A DNA stretch of 64,000 bases from CBDAPU01 sp965198875. GTDB lineage: Bacteria; Pseudomonadota; Gammaproteobacteria; Eutrophobiales; Eutrophobiaceae. Every line of letters begins with the position of its first letter. Positions within the stretch are counted from its first letter, which is position 1. The position numbers were made by a program, and so were the translations under genes. This document shows, in pieces, positions 1 through 8,840 of the stretch. The stretch spans positions 1,488,001 to 1,552,000 of the forward strand of contig CBDAPU010000001.1 of the NCBI GenBank assembly GCA_965198875.1, read 5' to 3'. The notes under the pieces are model-generated. The model was given only the letters and a program-made list of their open reading frames with translations, was not told the DNA's origin and did no database searches.

Positions 1-612
1 ATGGCGGGTCTAAAGATTTACGGTCAGCTTGAGAGTCGGGCGTTTCGCCCCCTGTGGATGGCGGAAGAGCTGGGGCTGGACTATGAACATATCCCCACCC
101 GCTTCGATGATGAATGCAAAACCCCGGCGTTTCTCGCCATGAACCCCAACGGCAAAGTACCGGTGATGCAGGATGGGGATCTCACCCTCTATGAGTCCAT
201 GGCCATCACATTGTATTTGGGGAGAAAACACGGCGGTGCTCTGTGGCCTGCCGCTTTGGAGGGTGAAGGGCGGCTCTATCAATGGACGCTCTGGGTGATG
301 ACGGAGGTCGAGATGAACATGCTGGATGGTTTGTTATACACACTGGGCGGGGGCGGTCATGAAAAAGATCAGGATAAGGCGAAGGCCAGTTTTGATGGGC
401 TCACCCGGCAGATGGCGGTATTGAACGCACAACTCTCCACAACACAGTATCTGCTGGGGGATGATTTCACATTGGCCGACTTAAACGTGGCGGCGGTGAT
501 CTCCTGGGGCATGTACGCTAATATGGATTTCGCCAACTGGCCGACGATCATTGAATGGGCAGGTCAGTGTCTTGCCCGCCCGGCGGCGGCGAAACTGATC
601 AGCCGCTTATGA
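1..612 (+). CDS. Glutathione S-transferase family protein
   Basis: The 203-residue protein has the two-domain GST layout: a thioredoxin-like N-terminal domain (about residues 3-80) and an all-helical C-terminal domain (about 90-203). NPNGKVPVM followed by the ESMAI segment (Glu-Ser that holds the glutamyl part of glutathione) is characteristic of the family, as is the late DFTLADLNVAAV motif of the C-terminal domain. Such cytosolic enzymes conjugate or use glutathione on electrophiles or peroxides, but the substrate cannot be told. The ATG sits at base 1 of the window, so an earlier in-frame start upstream cannot be excluded. It is convergent with the MFS gene that follows. Confidence 0.88.
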   Translation: MAGLKIYGQLESRAFRPLWMAEELGLDYEHIPTRFDDECKTPAFLAMNPNGKVPVMQDGDLTLYESMAITLYLGRKHGGALWPAALEGEGRLYQWTLWVMTEVEMNMLDGLLYTLGGGGHEKDQDKAKASFDGLTRQMAVLNAQLSTTQYLLGDDFTLADLNVAAVISWGMYANMDFANWPTIIEWAGQCLARPAAAKLISRL

Positions 613-702
613 CGGGCGGATAACCCTTATCGCCGGTTTTCGAGCATCTCAAGCCCGCCCTGGAGAGCAGGCAAGATGACTGATGAGATCAGGCCTAAAA
701 AA

Positions 703-2082
703 TCATGTTGCGCCTCTCACATCTCCCCGTTTTAAGGAGAAAAATATGCCGGCAAAACACAATGCTGAGGTCACAAGAAATGTCGTATTGATGCCGGCGA
801 GTAGTTTCCCCTGTTGCTCAGGGGTGATGTGTACCGGGCCGAGGATCAGCGCAAATACCAACGTCACAATACCCATACTGAACATTTGACCGATCACACG
901 CATACTGGCGACTGAACCCGATGCGGTTCCTAAGTGTTTTCTATCCACTGAGCTCATAATGGCATTGATGTTGGGCGATGCAAAAAGCGCAAACCCGAGG
1001 CCAGTCGTGAGCAACATAACGATAATAAGGTAGACGGGCGTATCAACGTTTGCCAGTGAGAGCAGTCCCAGACTGATGGCGGTTAATGTCATCCCTGTGG
1101 ATGCGATAATGCGGGGTTCAATTTTGTCTGATAATTTGCCGGCGAAGGGCGAGCACAGGGTCATCACCAGCGGTTGTGAGAGCATGATGAGGCCGGCCGT
1201 TTGCGGCGTGAGTGTTTTGATATTTTGCAGGTATAGGCTCAGCAGAAACGTCATGGAGAATGTCGATGAATAGAGGATGAAAGAGGCAATGCAGGAGAAT
1301 GTGAAAACCTGATTGCCGAGAAAAAGATTGACGTTAAACAAGGGGTATTGCAGGTTTTTCTCGTATCTGAAAAAGACAACAAGCCCAAGCAGGCTAGAGG
1401 CGATCAATAGAAAACCCGATAGCTGCGGCAATATGGAAAAGCCCAGGACCAGGGCAATCATGGAAGCGGCGTAGATAAGCGTGCCGGTGATATCGAAGGT
1501 TTGATTTTTATCGCCTCGCCATTCGCCTTTCAGGTAGAGCAACACCAGCATGATCACCAGAATGGTCAGCGGCACATGAAATATAAACACGCTACGCCAA
1601 CCAAACTGCTGGGTCATCCAGCCACCGAAAAGCGGGCCGCAGGTCAGACCCAGATACACCGATGACACCGACAGTCCCAGCACGCCGCCGCGCTTCTCCG
1701 GCGGATAAACCGAGGAGAGTATCGCAATGCCGGTGCCGAACAACATGGCCGCCCCCATGCCCTGCAAGCACCGATAAAAAATCAGCGCCCATGCAGATTG
1801 CGCCGTTGCCGCCAGTATGGAGGCGACAGTGATGGTGAGCATGCCCAGCATGAACATTTTTTTGCGCCCGTGCATGTCACTGAAACGCCCGAACGGTAAT
1901 AGAAAGACGGCGCTGGATAATAAATAGGCCATGGGGATCCAGCTTGTGGTGATCGCATCGGCCTGTAACCCCCTGGCGATGGTCGGGATAGCCACATTCA
2001 CCGCCGACAGCATAAGCGGGTTGATAAATGCGCTCATGCAAACGACGATCAGCGCTGTTCTTTGCAGGGTGTGTGCAGACAC
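703..2082 (-). CDS. MFS drug-efflux-type transporter (DHA2 / EmrB-QacA-like)
   Basis: This 459-residue protein is an integral inner-membrane transporter with repeated hydrophobic segments, consistent with the 14-helix DHA2 group. The loop 2-3 signature is visible as GRFSDMHGRKK (about residues 65-75), and the motif C antiporter signature around helix 5 as GLSVSSVYLGLTCGPLFGG. Family members expel drugs or metabolites using the proton gradient. No membrane-fusion partner or TolC gene is adjacent, so it probably works alone across the inner membrane. The gene is monocistronic, convergent with the GST gene. Substrate is unknown. Confidence 0.85.
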   Translation of the reverse strand: MSAHTLQRTALIVVCMSAFINPLMLSAVNVAIPTIARGLQADAITTSWIPMAYLLSSAVFLLPFGRFSDMHGRKKMFMLGMLTITVASILAATAQSAWALIFYRCLQGMGAAMLFGTGIAILSSVYPPEKRGGVLGLSVSSVYLGLTCGPLFGGWMTQQFGWRSVFIFHVPLTILVIMLVLLYLKGEWRGDKNQTFDITGTLIYAASMIALVLGFSILPQLSGFLLIASSLLGLVVFFRYEKNLQYPLFNVNLFLGNQVFTFSCIASFILYSSTFSMTFLLSLYLQNIKTLTPQTAGLIMLSQPLVMTLCSPFAGKLSDKIEPRIIASTGMTLTAISLGLLSLANVDTPVYLIIVMLLTTGLGFALFASPNINAIMSSVDRKHLGTASGSVASMRVIGQMFSMGIVTLVFALILGPVHITPEQQGKLLAGINTTFLVTSALCFAGIFFSLKRGDVRGAT

Positions 2083-2561
2083 GAAGATCAGCCCCGGTGT
2101 GCTTTGCTCATGTGAAATACCCGATCCATTTTTGGCATAATTTCAATCGCCGGCGGTTTGATTCCTCTCTCTGATGAGAACACCGAGGCAATGGCTTGCC
2201 CGGGGAGTTGTCTGTGGGCTTGATCGGGTTTTTTTGCAATAGGGGTGACTCCCTTTGGGAGGTTCTTTGTATTTCAGCTTGCCCGTTATCTTTTGCATGT
2301 TCAAGTTAAGAGATGATGTGGTTTGATGAGCAGTCCGTCACTTCTCCCTACGTTCGCCCTTCGTATTTTCAATTAAATCCATTCCTGGGTGGCGGTGCCG
2401 GGGCGATTCAGCACTTCTCGAGTGCGTAAGAGCGTCGCAATATCTTAATCAAACCGGGCAGGTAATGGGATGATGTCAGGGAAGGGAGGGGTTACTTACC
2501 ACCGTGCCCGGGGTGAGGGGCTTTGCCCATGTCCTGGAATGTGCGGGTAGCGCCCTTATCA
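2083..2561. other. Intergenic stretch, nothing recognised
   Basis: There is no convincing ORF, RNA gene or repeat in these 479 bases. It separates the start of the MFS gene from the end of the DUF4760-like gene and must contain the MFS promoter. A short CTCCC/GGGAG hairpin followed by a T-rich stretch near 2250-2270 is too weak to call a terminator. Confidence 0.5.
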
Positions 2562-3086
2562 CTATTGGCTGACAGGGCCAGCCGCTCCTGGCGACTTCTG
2601 CCACCTTTGAACAAGCTCCTCGAAATGGTTGTACAAATTAGGCTCTTTGTTTATTTCTCTGACCTTTTTTATGTAGCACACAAAAGCCTCATACAACTTT
2701 GACATCACATGGTGTTGGGACGCTTTTATAATCTCCTCATCTGCGGTTTCGGTCAGCACGGCCATCGACAAGTGTTCATAGTGATTCAGTACCATCGTCA
2801 CGCACTTGGACAATTCCTGTTCTTTTTCACTTAATTCCTTGCGCCCGGCAAATTTCCTCTCAGCAAATTTCATCCAGTTCCTGTTTGGGCGAGTAAATAT
2901 ATCTCTGAAGACCTCTTCTTGAGCGTGACGCCAGCACTCATTATAGCGGTTATCATTTAGCAGCTTTATTGCAATATCCTTTCTATGAAGGCGGGTGTTG
3001 TTGTTAATCTGACGCCTAATCCACCAAGCAGACAAAAAGGCGGACAACAAGATACTCGCAGGAGTAAGCAGGTATGACAATTCCAT
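2562..3086 (-). CDS. DUF4760-like membrane-anchored protein of unknown function
   Basis: The 174-residue protein begins with one hydrophobic segment (about residues 5-23, ending in WWIRRQ) followed by a charged helical cytoplasmic part containing a Tyr-Asn-Glu-Cys-Trp stretch and the NHYEHLSMAV segment. This single N-terminal anchor plus a helical body resembles DUF4760-type proteins, for which I know no established function. The ATG is preceded by a GAGGGG ribosome-binding site. It is monocistronic but sits behind an unusual leader (promoter, 10-codon ORF, terminator) described separately, so its expression may depend on read-through. The DUF assignment is from memory of the pattern and is tentative. 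Confidence 0.6.
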   Translation of the reverse strand: MELSYLLTPASILLSAFLSAWWIRRQINNNTRLHRKDIAIKLLNDNRYNECWRHAQEEVFRDIFTRPNRNWMKFAERKFAGRKELSEKEQELSKCVTMVLNHYEHLSMAVLTETADEEIIKASQHHVMSKLYEAFVCYIKKVREINKEPNLYNHFEELVQRWQKSPGAAGPVSQ

Positions 3087-3107
3087 GATTTCCCCTCAAA
3101 CTATTCT

Positions 3108-3138
3108 AAAAAAAAACAGCCCGTCAAAACGGGCTGTT
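3108..3138 (-). terminator. Intrinsic terminator / possible attenuator before the DUF4760-like gene
   Basis: Bases 3115-3124 (AACAGCCCGT) and 3129-3138 (ACGGGCTGTT) are perfect inverted repeats with a 4-base loop. On the minus strand the hairpin is followed directly by nine T (3116-3108), a textbook rho-independent terminator. It lies 22 bases upstream of the DUF4760-like start and 4 bases after the stop of a short leader ORF, so it would end most transcripts from the promoter at 3220-3248 unless hairpin formation is prevented. Confidence 0.85.
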
Positions 3139-3142
3139 CATG

Positions 3143-3175
3143 TCAGTAGACGGGCCATGTGCTCATTGACGACAT
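3143..3175 (-). CDS. Putative 10-residue leader peptide (MSSMSTWPVY)
   Basis: On the minus strand an ATG at 3175 opens ten codons ending in TGA at 3143. It is preceded by a strong Shine-Dalgarno AAGGAGG (3189-3183) at 7-base spacing, much better than most genes here. The stop lies 4 bases before the terminator stem, so a ribosome paused at or near the stop would cover the 5' half of the hairpin. This geometry is that of a translation-controlled attenuator or of a tiny independent gene. I do not recognise the peptide. Translation is inferred from the ribosome-binding site only. Confidence 0.5.
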   Translation of the reverse strand: MSSMSTWPVY

Positions 3176-3219
3176 TACACTACCTCCTTAACGCTCTTGC
3201 GATAATTTACACCAAGATT

Positions 3220-3248
3220 AGTCTAGCGGCATTATCGGTGCTTGGCAA
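3220..3248 (-). promoter_or_regulatory. Sigma-70-like promoter for the leader and DUF4760-like gene
   Basis: On the minus strand TTGCCA (3248-3243) and TAGACT (3225-3220) are separated by 17 bases, a good match to -35/-10 spacing, though the -10 matches the consensus at four of six positions. It would start a roughly 105-base leader transcript that contains the 10-codon ORF and ends at the terminator. Confidence 0.5.
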
Positions 3249-3395
3249 CATACTGTTATGAGTCCACCACATTATGCTAACTGGTCGCATCCCACCACAA
3301 GAACCCGCCCACATGTTGCAAAACAACAACGATGCTGCAATCAGGAGTAATTTCCTCTTTGCCCTGTCATCGGGTGTGTTATATTTTAGACATCG

Positions 3396-3440
3396 TCCTG
3401 AACGGCGGTGTGTATTTTTGCAACTTGGGCCTGTTCAGGA
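3396..3440. repeat. Inverted repeat in the upstream region of the TonB receptor gene
   Basis: TCCTGAAC (3396-3403) and GTTCAGGA (3433-3440) are perfect 8-base inverted repeats about 30 bases apart, some 55-100 bases before the receptor start. It could be an operator pair or a leader hairpin; a possible -10 (TATAAC) follows near 3450. No known regulator box is recognised. Confidence 0.25.
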
Positions 3441-3493
3441 TCAACATCCTATAACATTTTTATCGTATCGCATTTTACTGGGGGGTATGTTTC

Positions 3494-5797
3494 ATGATCA
3501 GGAGCATTGGCGTTTTCAGTGTTGTTTTTTTATTGGCGGGGATGGTGAACGCACAGGTTATCCTCGAAGAGGTGGTGGTCACCGCCCAGAAGCGCGAGCA
3601 GAATTTACAGGACGTGGGCATTGCCGTGACCGCCTTCTCCGGCGAGCAACTACGCACGCTGGGTTTTACCAACGCCCAGGAGTTATCGGCGCTGGCGCCC
3701 GGGGTGAGCACCATTCAGCCGAACGGCCCGTCCAACTACGCCCTCGCCATTCGTGGCGTGGCGCAGAATGATTTCATCAGCAATCAGGAAAGCCCGGTGT
3801 CCATCTATGTGGATGAGACCTACATCAGCCAGATGTCGGGGGCCGGTTTTCTTTTGTTCGACATGGAGCGTGTCGAAATACTGCGCGGCCCCCAGGGCAC
3901 CTTGTTCGGGCGCAACGCCACTGGCGGGCTGGCGCATTTTGTTACCCGCAAGCCAACACAGGAGCTTGACGGCTACGGCCAGGTGACGGTGGGCTCCTAT
4001 AATCAGGTGAAGTTCCAGGGCGCCGTGGGCGGTGGCTTAAATGATGCGCTGGCGGCGCGTTTGTCCGTGGCCACCCATCATAATGACGGCTACATTGAAA
4101 ACCGCGTGCTGGATGATGACATCAACAACGCCAATGACTATGCCGCCCGTTTGCAGTTGTTGTTTACGCCTTCCGATGATGTGTCTTTGTTGTTCAATGC
4201 CCGCGGGGCGCTACAGCAGATCCGCACCGGCGGCCCGTTCGAGAATGTCTCATCCCGTGATACGGATGGCGATGGCCTGGGTGAGCTCACGCCTCAGCTA
4301 ACCAATATCAATGGCTATCGGGATGATGATGGCGATGTGTTCGCTGGTGATTATGACAAGTTCGGGCATCAGGATATGGAGTCCTACGGCCTCTCCGGCA
4401 CCTTGAAATGGCAGGTGAGTGATGATAAAGCCGTCACCTACATCATCGACTACCAGAGCATCGAACGTGATTATACCGAGGACTCCGACGCCTCACCGTT
4501 TGCCGATTTCAATTTCTTCCTGAACACCAATGCCGAGCAGTTCTCTCAGGAGTTGCGCCTGAGCGGCGAGACGGACGCCCTGCGCTGGGTGGCGGGGTTT
4601 TACTATCTCAATATCGAAGTCAAGGACGCCAACGGCGCCGAGCAGCCCCTGTCCGGCCCGGGCGTGGCAATGGCCCTGACCGGACAGCCTAATCCGCTGA
4701 TAGACAGCCCCAATAGTATTCTTGGCGCACAGCAGGGCAATGGCTCTTTTCAGGGCGTGGATAACCCCTACACCACGGACACCTCAAGCTGGTCGGTGTT
4801 CGGGCAGGCGGAATATGACCTCACCGAGCAACTCACCGCCATCGTCGGCTTTCGCTGGATAGAGGAGAGCAAAGAGCACAGCTACGCCAGCAATTTTGTG
4901 GATTTTGAACCCGGCACGCGCTGGCGTAACGGCAACCCCAACATCATCGCTCCGTTCGGTAACTACGACGGCGAGTTGGACCGGGGCCTGTGGTCGGCGC
5001 GTGCGGAGCTGGACTGGCGGCCAACGGATGACTTGCTTATCTACGCCAGTTGGAACCGCGGCGTGAAGGGGGGGGGGTTCAATGCGCCTCTGGATGTTAC
5101 CGATCCTGATCCGGCTGCTATGGGTGGCCCGCTGGAGTTAAACGATGCGCTGATGCGTTTTGACGAGGAGAAGCTGTACGCCTTTGAGACTGGCTTCAAG
5201 TCCACCCTGGCCGGTGGGCGGGCGCGCCTGAATGCCTCGGCCTTTTACTATGATTATCAGGACTTCCAGGCCTTTCGCATCGTCGGCCTGTCCACCTTTA
5301 TCTTTAACGCCGATGCCGAGAGTTACGGCTTTGAGGTGGAATTGCAAGCCGCGCCAGTGGAGGGCATGGACCTGTTGCTCGGCCTCGGTTATGTGGATAT
5401 CGACCTGCCGGTGGATTTACAGATTGGCCTGGGGGTGCGCGACACCAAACCCGTGCAGTCGCCCAAGTGGAACTTAAACGGCCTCGCCCGTTACGAATGG
5501 CCGGCCTTTGCCTTTGGTGGGACACTGGCCGTGCAGGGGGATTTTCACTATCGCTCCGAGCACTTCTTCAGCTTAACCCAGGCCGAGGCGGTGACTGAGA
5601 ACGGCTATGCCGTGGTCAATGCCCGCATCAGTTACGCCACCGCCGATCAAAAGTGGGAAGCGGCCATCTTTGCCAACAACCTGTTTGATGAGGAATACCT
5701 GGTGCAGACCTTTGATCTGGCCACCGTGCTGGGTATGACCGAGCAATACTACGGCCTGCCGCGCTGGATAGGCGGCAGTATCGCCTATAACTTTTAG
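3494..5797 (+). CDS. TonB-dependent outer-membrane receptor
   Basis: The 767-residue protein starts with a signal peptide (about residues 1-20, ending VNAQ), followed by a plug domain that opens with VVVTAQKREQNLQDV and contains the conserved RGVAQNDF and RGPQGTLFGRNATGG segments. The rest reads as a 22-strand beta barrel ending in aromatic NF, as outer-membrane proteins do. It resembles the large receptor group for siderophores, vitamin B12 or organic substrates in marine and soil proteobacteria. No TonB/ExbBD genes are near. It precedes the amine dehydrogenase genes in the same direction but an inverted repeat lies between, so co-transcription is uncertain. A GGGGGG stretch provides the ribosome-binding site. 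Confidence 0.92.
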   Translation: MIRSIGVFSVVFLLAGMVNAQVILEEVVVTAQKREQNLQDVGIAVTAFSGEQLRTLGFTNAQELSALAPGVSTIQPNGPSNYALAIRGVAQNDFISNQESPVSIYVDETYISQMSGAGFLLFDMERVEILRGPQGTLFGRNATGGLAHFVTRKPTQELDGYGQVTVGSYNQVKFQGAVGGGLNDALAARLSVATHHNDGYIENRVLDDDINNANDYAARLQLLFTPSDDVSLLFNARGALQQIRTGGPFENVSSRDTDGDGLGELTPQLTNINGYRDDDGDVFAGDYDKFGHQDMESYGLSGTLKWQVSDDKAVTYIIDYQSIERDYTEDSDASPFADFNFFLNTNAEQFSQELRLSGETDALRWVAGFYYLNIEVKDANGAEQPLSGPGVAMALTGQPNPLIDSPNSILGAQQGNGSFQGVDNPYTTDTSSWSVFGQAEYDLTEQLTAIVGFRWIEESKEHSYASNFVDFEPGTRWRNGNPNIIAPFGNYDGELDRGLWSARAELDWRPTDDLLIYASWNRGVKGGGFNAPLDVTDPDPAAMGGPLELNDALMRFDEEKLYAFETGFKSTLAGGRARLNASAFYYDYQDFQAFRIVGLSTFIFNADAESYGFEVELQAAPVEGMDLLLGLGYVDIDLPVDLQIGLGVRDTKPVQSPKWNLNGLARYEWPAFAFGGTLAVQGDFHYRSEHFFSLTQAEAVTENGYAVVNARISYATADQKWEAAIFANNLFDEEYLVQTFDLATVLGMTEQYYGLPRWIGGSIAYNF

Positions 5798-5809
5798 TGA
5801 CGGAGGGGG

Positions 5810-5851
5810 AGGCCGGCGCTTTTGTGTAGGTTTATAAAGAGACGCCGGCCT
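5810..5851 (+). terminator. Probable terminator after the TonB receptor gene
   Basis: AGGCCGGCG (5810-5818) and CGCCGGCCT (5843-5851) form a perfect 9-bp GC-rich stem, with a 24-base loop and a short T-containing tail. It starts 13 bases after the receptor stop. The loop is long and the T-run poor, so termination efficiency is uncertain. Confidence 0.45.
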
Positions 5852-5946
5852 TATTGATGGTGAGCTAATGGTTGTTAGCATATGATAATAAACTGTCATT
5901 CAGGATACAGGCCCAATGTAGGGCAATGAAGGTAAACCGGAGCATC

Positions 5947-7095
5947 ATGAAACATAACATAGCCAGTCTCTTACTCCTTATCACCTGCCTGTCTTCACGG
6001 GCTGAGTTGCCCGTAGAGGAGCTCGCACAGGTCAAGACCCTGCCCGCCACTTACCCGAATACCTGGGTGTTTGCCCATGACACAAACTTTTTTGCATTAA
6101 ATGATGCGAAGGTGGTGTTGATTGATGTTGCCTCGAAGAATAAACACTATAAGGGGCAGATCCCCTCGGCCCAGTTCCCATCCTTTCTGGCCTCATCCAC
6201 TCGCCCGGAGTTGTACGTAGCGGAGACGCTGTACTCAAGGCGGCTACACGGTGAGCGCACCGACTTCATTACCATCTACGATAAACAAAACCTGGCGCCG
6301 ATTGATGAGATCGTGATCCCGGACGCCAAGCGTGGTCTCATCGTCACGCATAAAAATACGCTACAGTTTTTAGATAATGAGAACCTGTTGTTGCAATACA
6401 ATTTCACCCCGGCTGCCTCAGTCAATGTTATCGATATTGATAAACGTAAAATCCTGGCGGAAGTCTCCATTGCCGGATGTACGATGATTTATCCCTCTGC
6501 ACGGCTTAGTTTTGCCAGTCTCTGTGGTGATAACACCATGCTGGTCTCCGAGCTGGATGAAAACGGCCAAGTTAAAAAGCAGGAACGCACCCGGGCCTTT
6601 TTCAACGCGGATGCGGATCCGCTGTTTGCGAAACCGGCGGTGATCAATCATGTTTACTATTTCCCGTCATTTAAGGGCCTGATCCAGCCCGTGGATATGA
6701 CCAGGGCGGAGCCGAAGATCAAAAAGAGCTGGTCGTTGCTCACGGGCGAAGACAAGGCGGCGAATTGGCGGCCAGGGGGCTGGCAGATCATCACCGCCCA
6801 CGGACCCAGCAGAAGGCTTTTCGTGCTCATGCATGCCGATGGGGAGAACGGCACGCACAAGGGGGGCGGGAGTGAAGTGTGGGTCTACGATGCGAGCGCT
6901 AAAGAGCGCATTAACCGCATCGTTTTGAAAGAGTGGGGCATTACCATTGAAGTGACCCAGGGAGATGATCCTTATCTGGTCGTGATAAATGGCGATATGG
7001 AAATGGACGTGTATGCCGCCGACAGCGGTGAATGGCTTCGCATGATCGGTGGTCGGGCGTTTGAAACGCCGTTTATTCTCCACGCTGCAAAATAG
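5947..7095 (+). CDS. aauB: Quinoprotein amine dehydrogenase, large (beta-propeller) subunit
   Basis: From the ATG at 5947 the protein is 382 residues, with a signal peptide MKHNIASLLLLITCLSSRA and then a repeated-blade sequence with ARLSFASLCGD and the late GSEVWVYDASAKERI segment, as in the large subunits of methylamine and aromatic amine dehydrogenases. It forms the periplasmic alpha2beta2 enzyme with the TTQ subunit at 8286 and oxidises primary amines to aldehydes plus ammonia. The reading frame extends upstream to 5872; 5947 was chosen because GGAG precedes it at 5 bases and it gives a standard signal peptide (an ATG at 5926 is the alternative). The BEDA plus cytochrome order favours the aromatic amine type over mauB. 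The symbol reflects that inference. Confidence 0.85.
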   Translation: MKHNIASLLLLITCLSSRAELPVEELAQVKTLPATYPNTWVFAHDTNFFALNDAKVVLIDVASKNKHYKGQIPSAQFPSFLASSTRPELYVAETLYSRRLHGERTDFITIYDKQNLAPIDEIVIPDAKRGLIVTHKNTLQFLDNENLLLQYNFTPAASVNVIDIDKRKILAEVSIAGCTMIYPSARLSFASLCGDNTMLVSELDENGQVKKQERTRAFFNADADPLFAKPAVINHVYYFPSFKGLIQPVDMTRAEPKIKKSWSLLTGEDKAANWRPGGWQIITAHGPSRRLFVLMHADGENGTHKGGGSEVWVYDASAKERINRIVLKEWGITIEVTQGDDPYLVVINGDMEMDVYAADSGEWLRMIGGRAFETPFILHAAK

Positions 7096-7111
7096 GATCT
7101 GGGTAACACCC

Positions 7112-7657
7112 GTGATTGTTGACCCGGTCATCCACATGATTGCATCGCTGATCCTCAGCTATGTGTTTGTCATCGCCGGGTTTCATAAGTGTCAGGCCCC
7201 GGAGGAGTTCACCACGACCCTGATCAATTACAAAATACTGCCGGCGATCCTGGTGAGACAGGGGGTCTATTTATTTCCAACCGTGGAGATCATGACGGGC
7301 GTCGCCTTGTTGATCCCGCCTGTTGCGAGATTAGCCGCCTTATCCGCCGGCTTTTTATTGTTGATCTATATGCTGGCTATCGGTGTTAATTTGCTACGAG
7401 GGCATCGCCATCTGGATTGTGGTTGTGGCGGGCCTGCACAGAGGCAAACCATCAGCGAGTGGATGCTGGTGCGAAACGGTGTGTTGTTATCCCTTGCCTA
7501 TATGGTTACCTGCCAAATTGATCCGAGGCCACTGTTATGGCTTGACTGGGTAGTGATCGTATTGGCGACATTCATTGCCTGTTTGTTTTATAACATGGTA
7601 AATCAGTTATTGGCGAACCGGGATTTATTAAAGGTGTTGAGAGGGCGCCATGCTTGA
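7112..7657 (+). CDS. aauE: MauE/AauE-type membrane protein for amine dehydrogenase maturation
   Basis: This roughly 181-residue inner-membrane protein has about four to five hydrophobic helices and the conserved HLDCGCGG cysteine motif near the third helix, shared by MauE and the methylamine-utilisation/DoxX-like family. MauE and MauD are needed for export and disulfide formation of the small subunit, which has an exceptional number of cysteines. The GTG at 7112 was chosen because it gives an N-terminus close to family members (IVDPVIHMIASL); the frame is open from 7049, overlapping the large-subunit gene, and ATG 7136 is also possible. It overlaps the next gene by 8 bases. Confidence 0.85.
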   Translation: MIVDPVIHMIASLILSYVFVIAGFHKCQAPEEFTTTLINYKILPAILVRQGVYLFPTVEIMTGVALLIPPVARLAALSAGFLLLIYMLAIGVNLLRGHRHLDCGCGGPAQRQTISEWMLVRNGVLLSLAYMVTCQIDPRPLLWLDWVVIVLATFIACLFYNMVNQLLANRDLLKVLRGRHA

Positions 7658-8285
7658 TGCGCTGATCATCTCCAACCTGATGTTGTGGGTAGTCGTCGTG
7701 ATCCTGGGCTTGATGGTCTTTGCGCTGGTAAGGCAAATCGGCGTGTTGTATGAGCGGGTGGCGCCCGCCGGTGCGTTAATGATAAACCCGACCTTAAAGG
7801 CCGGAGATCTCGCCCCTGCACTTGATTTGCTCACCATAGATAATAAACCGATCCGTGTTGGCGGCGTACAGCACCCGGCAAAAAGCCTGTTGTTGTTTTT
7901 TCTTGCGCCGGATTGTCCGGTATGTAAAACGCTGTTGCCGGTGTTGATGTCCGCGCAGAGAGAGGAAAGTGAATGGCTAGAGATCATCCTGGCCAGTGAT
8001 GGTAGCCCTGAGCAACACAGGCGGTTTATATCTCGGCATAAATTATCCCGCTTCCACTATGTGTTATCCGAGCCGCTGGGGCGCAGTTACGGGGTCGGCA
8101 AGTTACCCTATGGGGCGCTCATCGATGAGAAGGGTAAAGTGGTGAGCATGGGTATTATCAATTCCCGTGAACACCTGGAGAGTTTATTTGTAGCGAAAGA
8201 GCAAGGCGTCGCTTCCATTCAGGAATACGTGAAAAAACATCATGCCGGTGAAAATGAAATGCAAGCTGAAGAAGGAGCAAGATAA
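7650..8285 (+). CDS. aauD: MauD/AauD thiol-disulfide protein
   Basis: The 211-residue protein has one N-terminal membrane helix (about residues 5-27) and a periplasmic thioredoxin fold with the active-site CPVC motif in LAPDCPVCKTLLP. It belongs to the MauD family, thought to act as disulfide isomerase or reductant for the small subunit and to prevent its degradation. It overlaps the maturation gene before it and its stop abuts the start of the TTQ subunit gene directly, supporting one transcription and assembly unit. Confidence 0.9.
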   Translation: MLDALIISNLMLWVVVVILGLMVFALVRQIGVLYERVAPAGALMINPTLKAGDLAPALDLLTIDNKPIRVGGVQHPAKSLLLFFLAPDCPVCKTLLPVLMSAQREESEWLEIILASDGSPEQHRRFISRHKLSRFHYVLSEPLGRSYGVGKLPYGALIDEKGKVVSMGIINSREHLESLFVAKEQGVASIQEYVKKHHAGENEMQAEEGAR

Positions 8286-8840
8286 ATGTACTGGTTGGAT
8301 AAGGTGATCGAAACGCTCTCTCGTCAAGTCGCCAGGAGTGCATCACGCCGAGGGCTGCTAAAAAAGCTGGGTATGGCCCTGGTGGGTGGTGCGGCCATAC
8401 CCCTGTTGCCTGTGGCGAGGGCGGCGGGCGCTGGCGGTGGTTATCATGGTGTGGCGCCACAAACCAGCCAGGATCCGGGGGCCGATCCCGGCGATCCGGC
8501 ATCGTGTGATTATTGGCGTTATTGTGGCATGGATGGGTTTCTCTGCTCCTGTTGTGGGGGCACGTATAGGGCCTGCCCGCCCGGGACAAAAATGAATCCG
8601 CTCACCTGGATCGGCACTTGTCAAAACCCTGCTGACGGGGTGCATTACATCATTTCCTATAATGATTGCTGTGGCAAGACCAGTTGTAGCCGTTGTTTGT
8701 GTAACAACAACCTCAGTGATGTGCCTCCCTATCGTGCGTTCTCCAATAATGACATTAACTGGTGTGTTGGTCTTGAGGACACCACAATTTATCATTGCAC
8801 AACGGCGATCATCGTTGGGATCGCGACACAAACACATTAG
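8286..8840 (+). CDS. aauA: Amine dehydrogenase small subunit carrying tryptophan tryptophylquinone (TTQ)
   Basis: The 184-residue precursor has a Tat-type leader (SRRGLLKK at 20-27 followed by a hydrophobic stretch) and a cysteine-rich mature domain. The two tryptophans cross-linked into TTQ are W108 (in TWIGTC) and W159 (in INWCVG): they are 51 residues apart, as W57 and W108 are in Paracoccus methylamine dehydrogenase. Catalytic/biogenesis aspartates are at the equivalent offsets, D83 (MDGF) and D127 (YNDCCG). Many cysteines follow the family pattern for six disulfides. Tat export with MauD/E-assisted folding is expected. The subunit passes electrons to the neighbouring cytochrome c or a copper protein. 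Confidence 0.93.
   Translation: MYWLDKVIETLSRQVARSASRRGLLKKLGMALVGGAAIPLLPVARAAGAGGGYHGVAPQTSQDPGADPGDPASCDYWRYCGMDGFLCSCCGGTYRACPPGTKMNPLTWIGTCQNPADGVHYIISYNDCCGKTSCSRCLCNNNLSDVPPYRAFSNNDINWCVGLEDTTIYHCTTAIIVGIATQTH

Noticed and set aside
3274..3771. 165-codon plus-strand frame overlapping the start of the TonB receptor
   Set aside because: It overlaps the signal peptide and plug of a clear TonB receptor in another frame and shows no domain.
6667..7137. 156-codon minus-strand frame over the amine dehydrogenase large subunit
   Set aside because: Shadow of a clear periplasmic enzyme gene in an operon on the plus strand.
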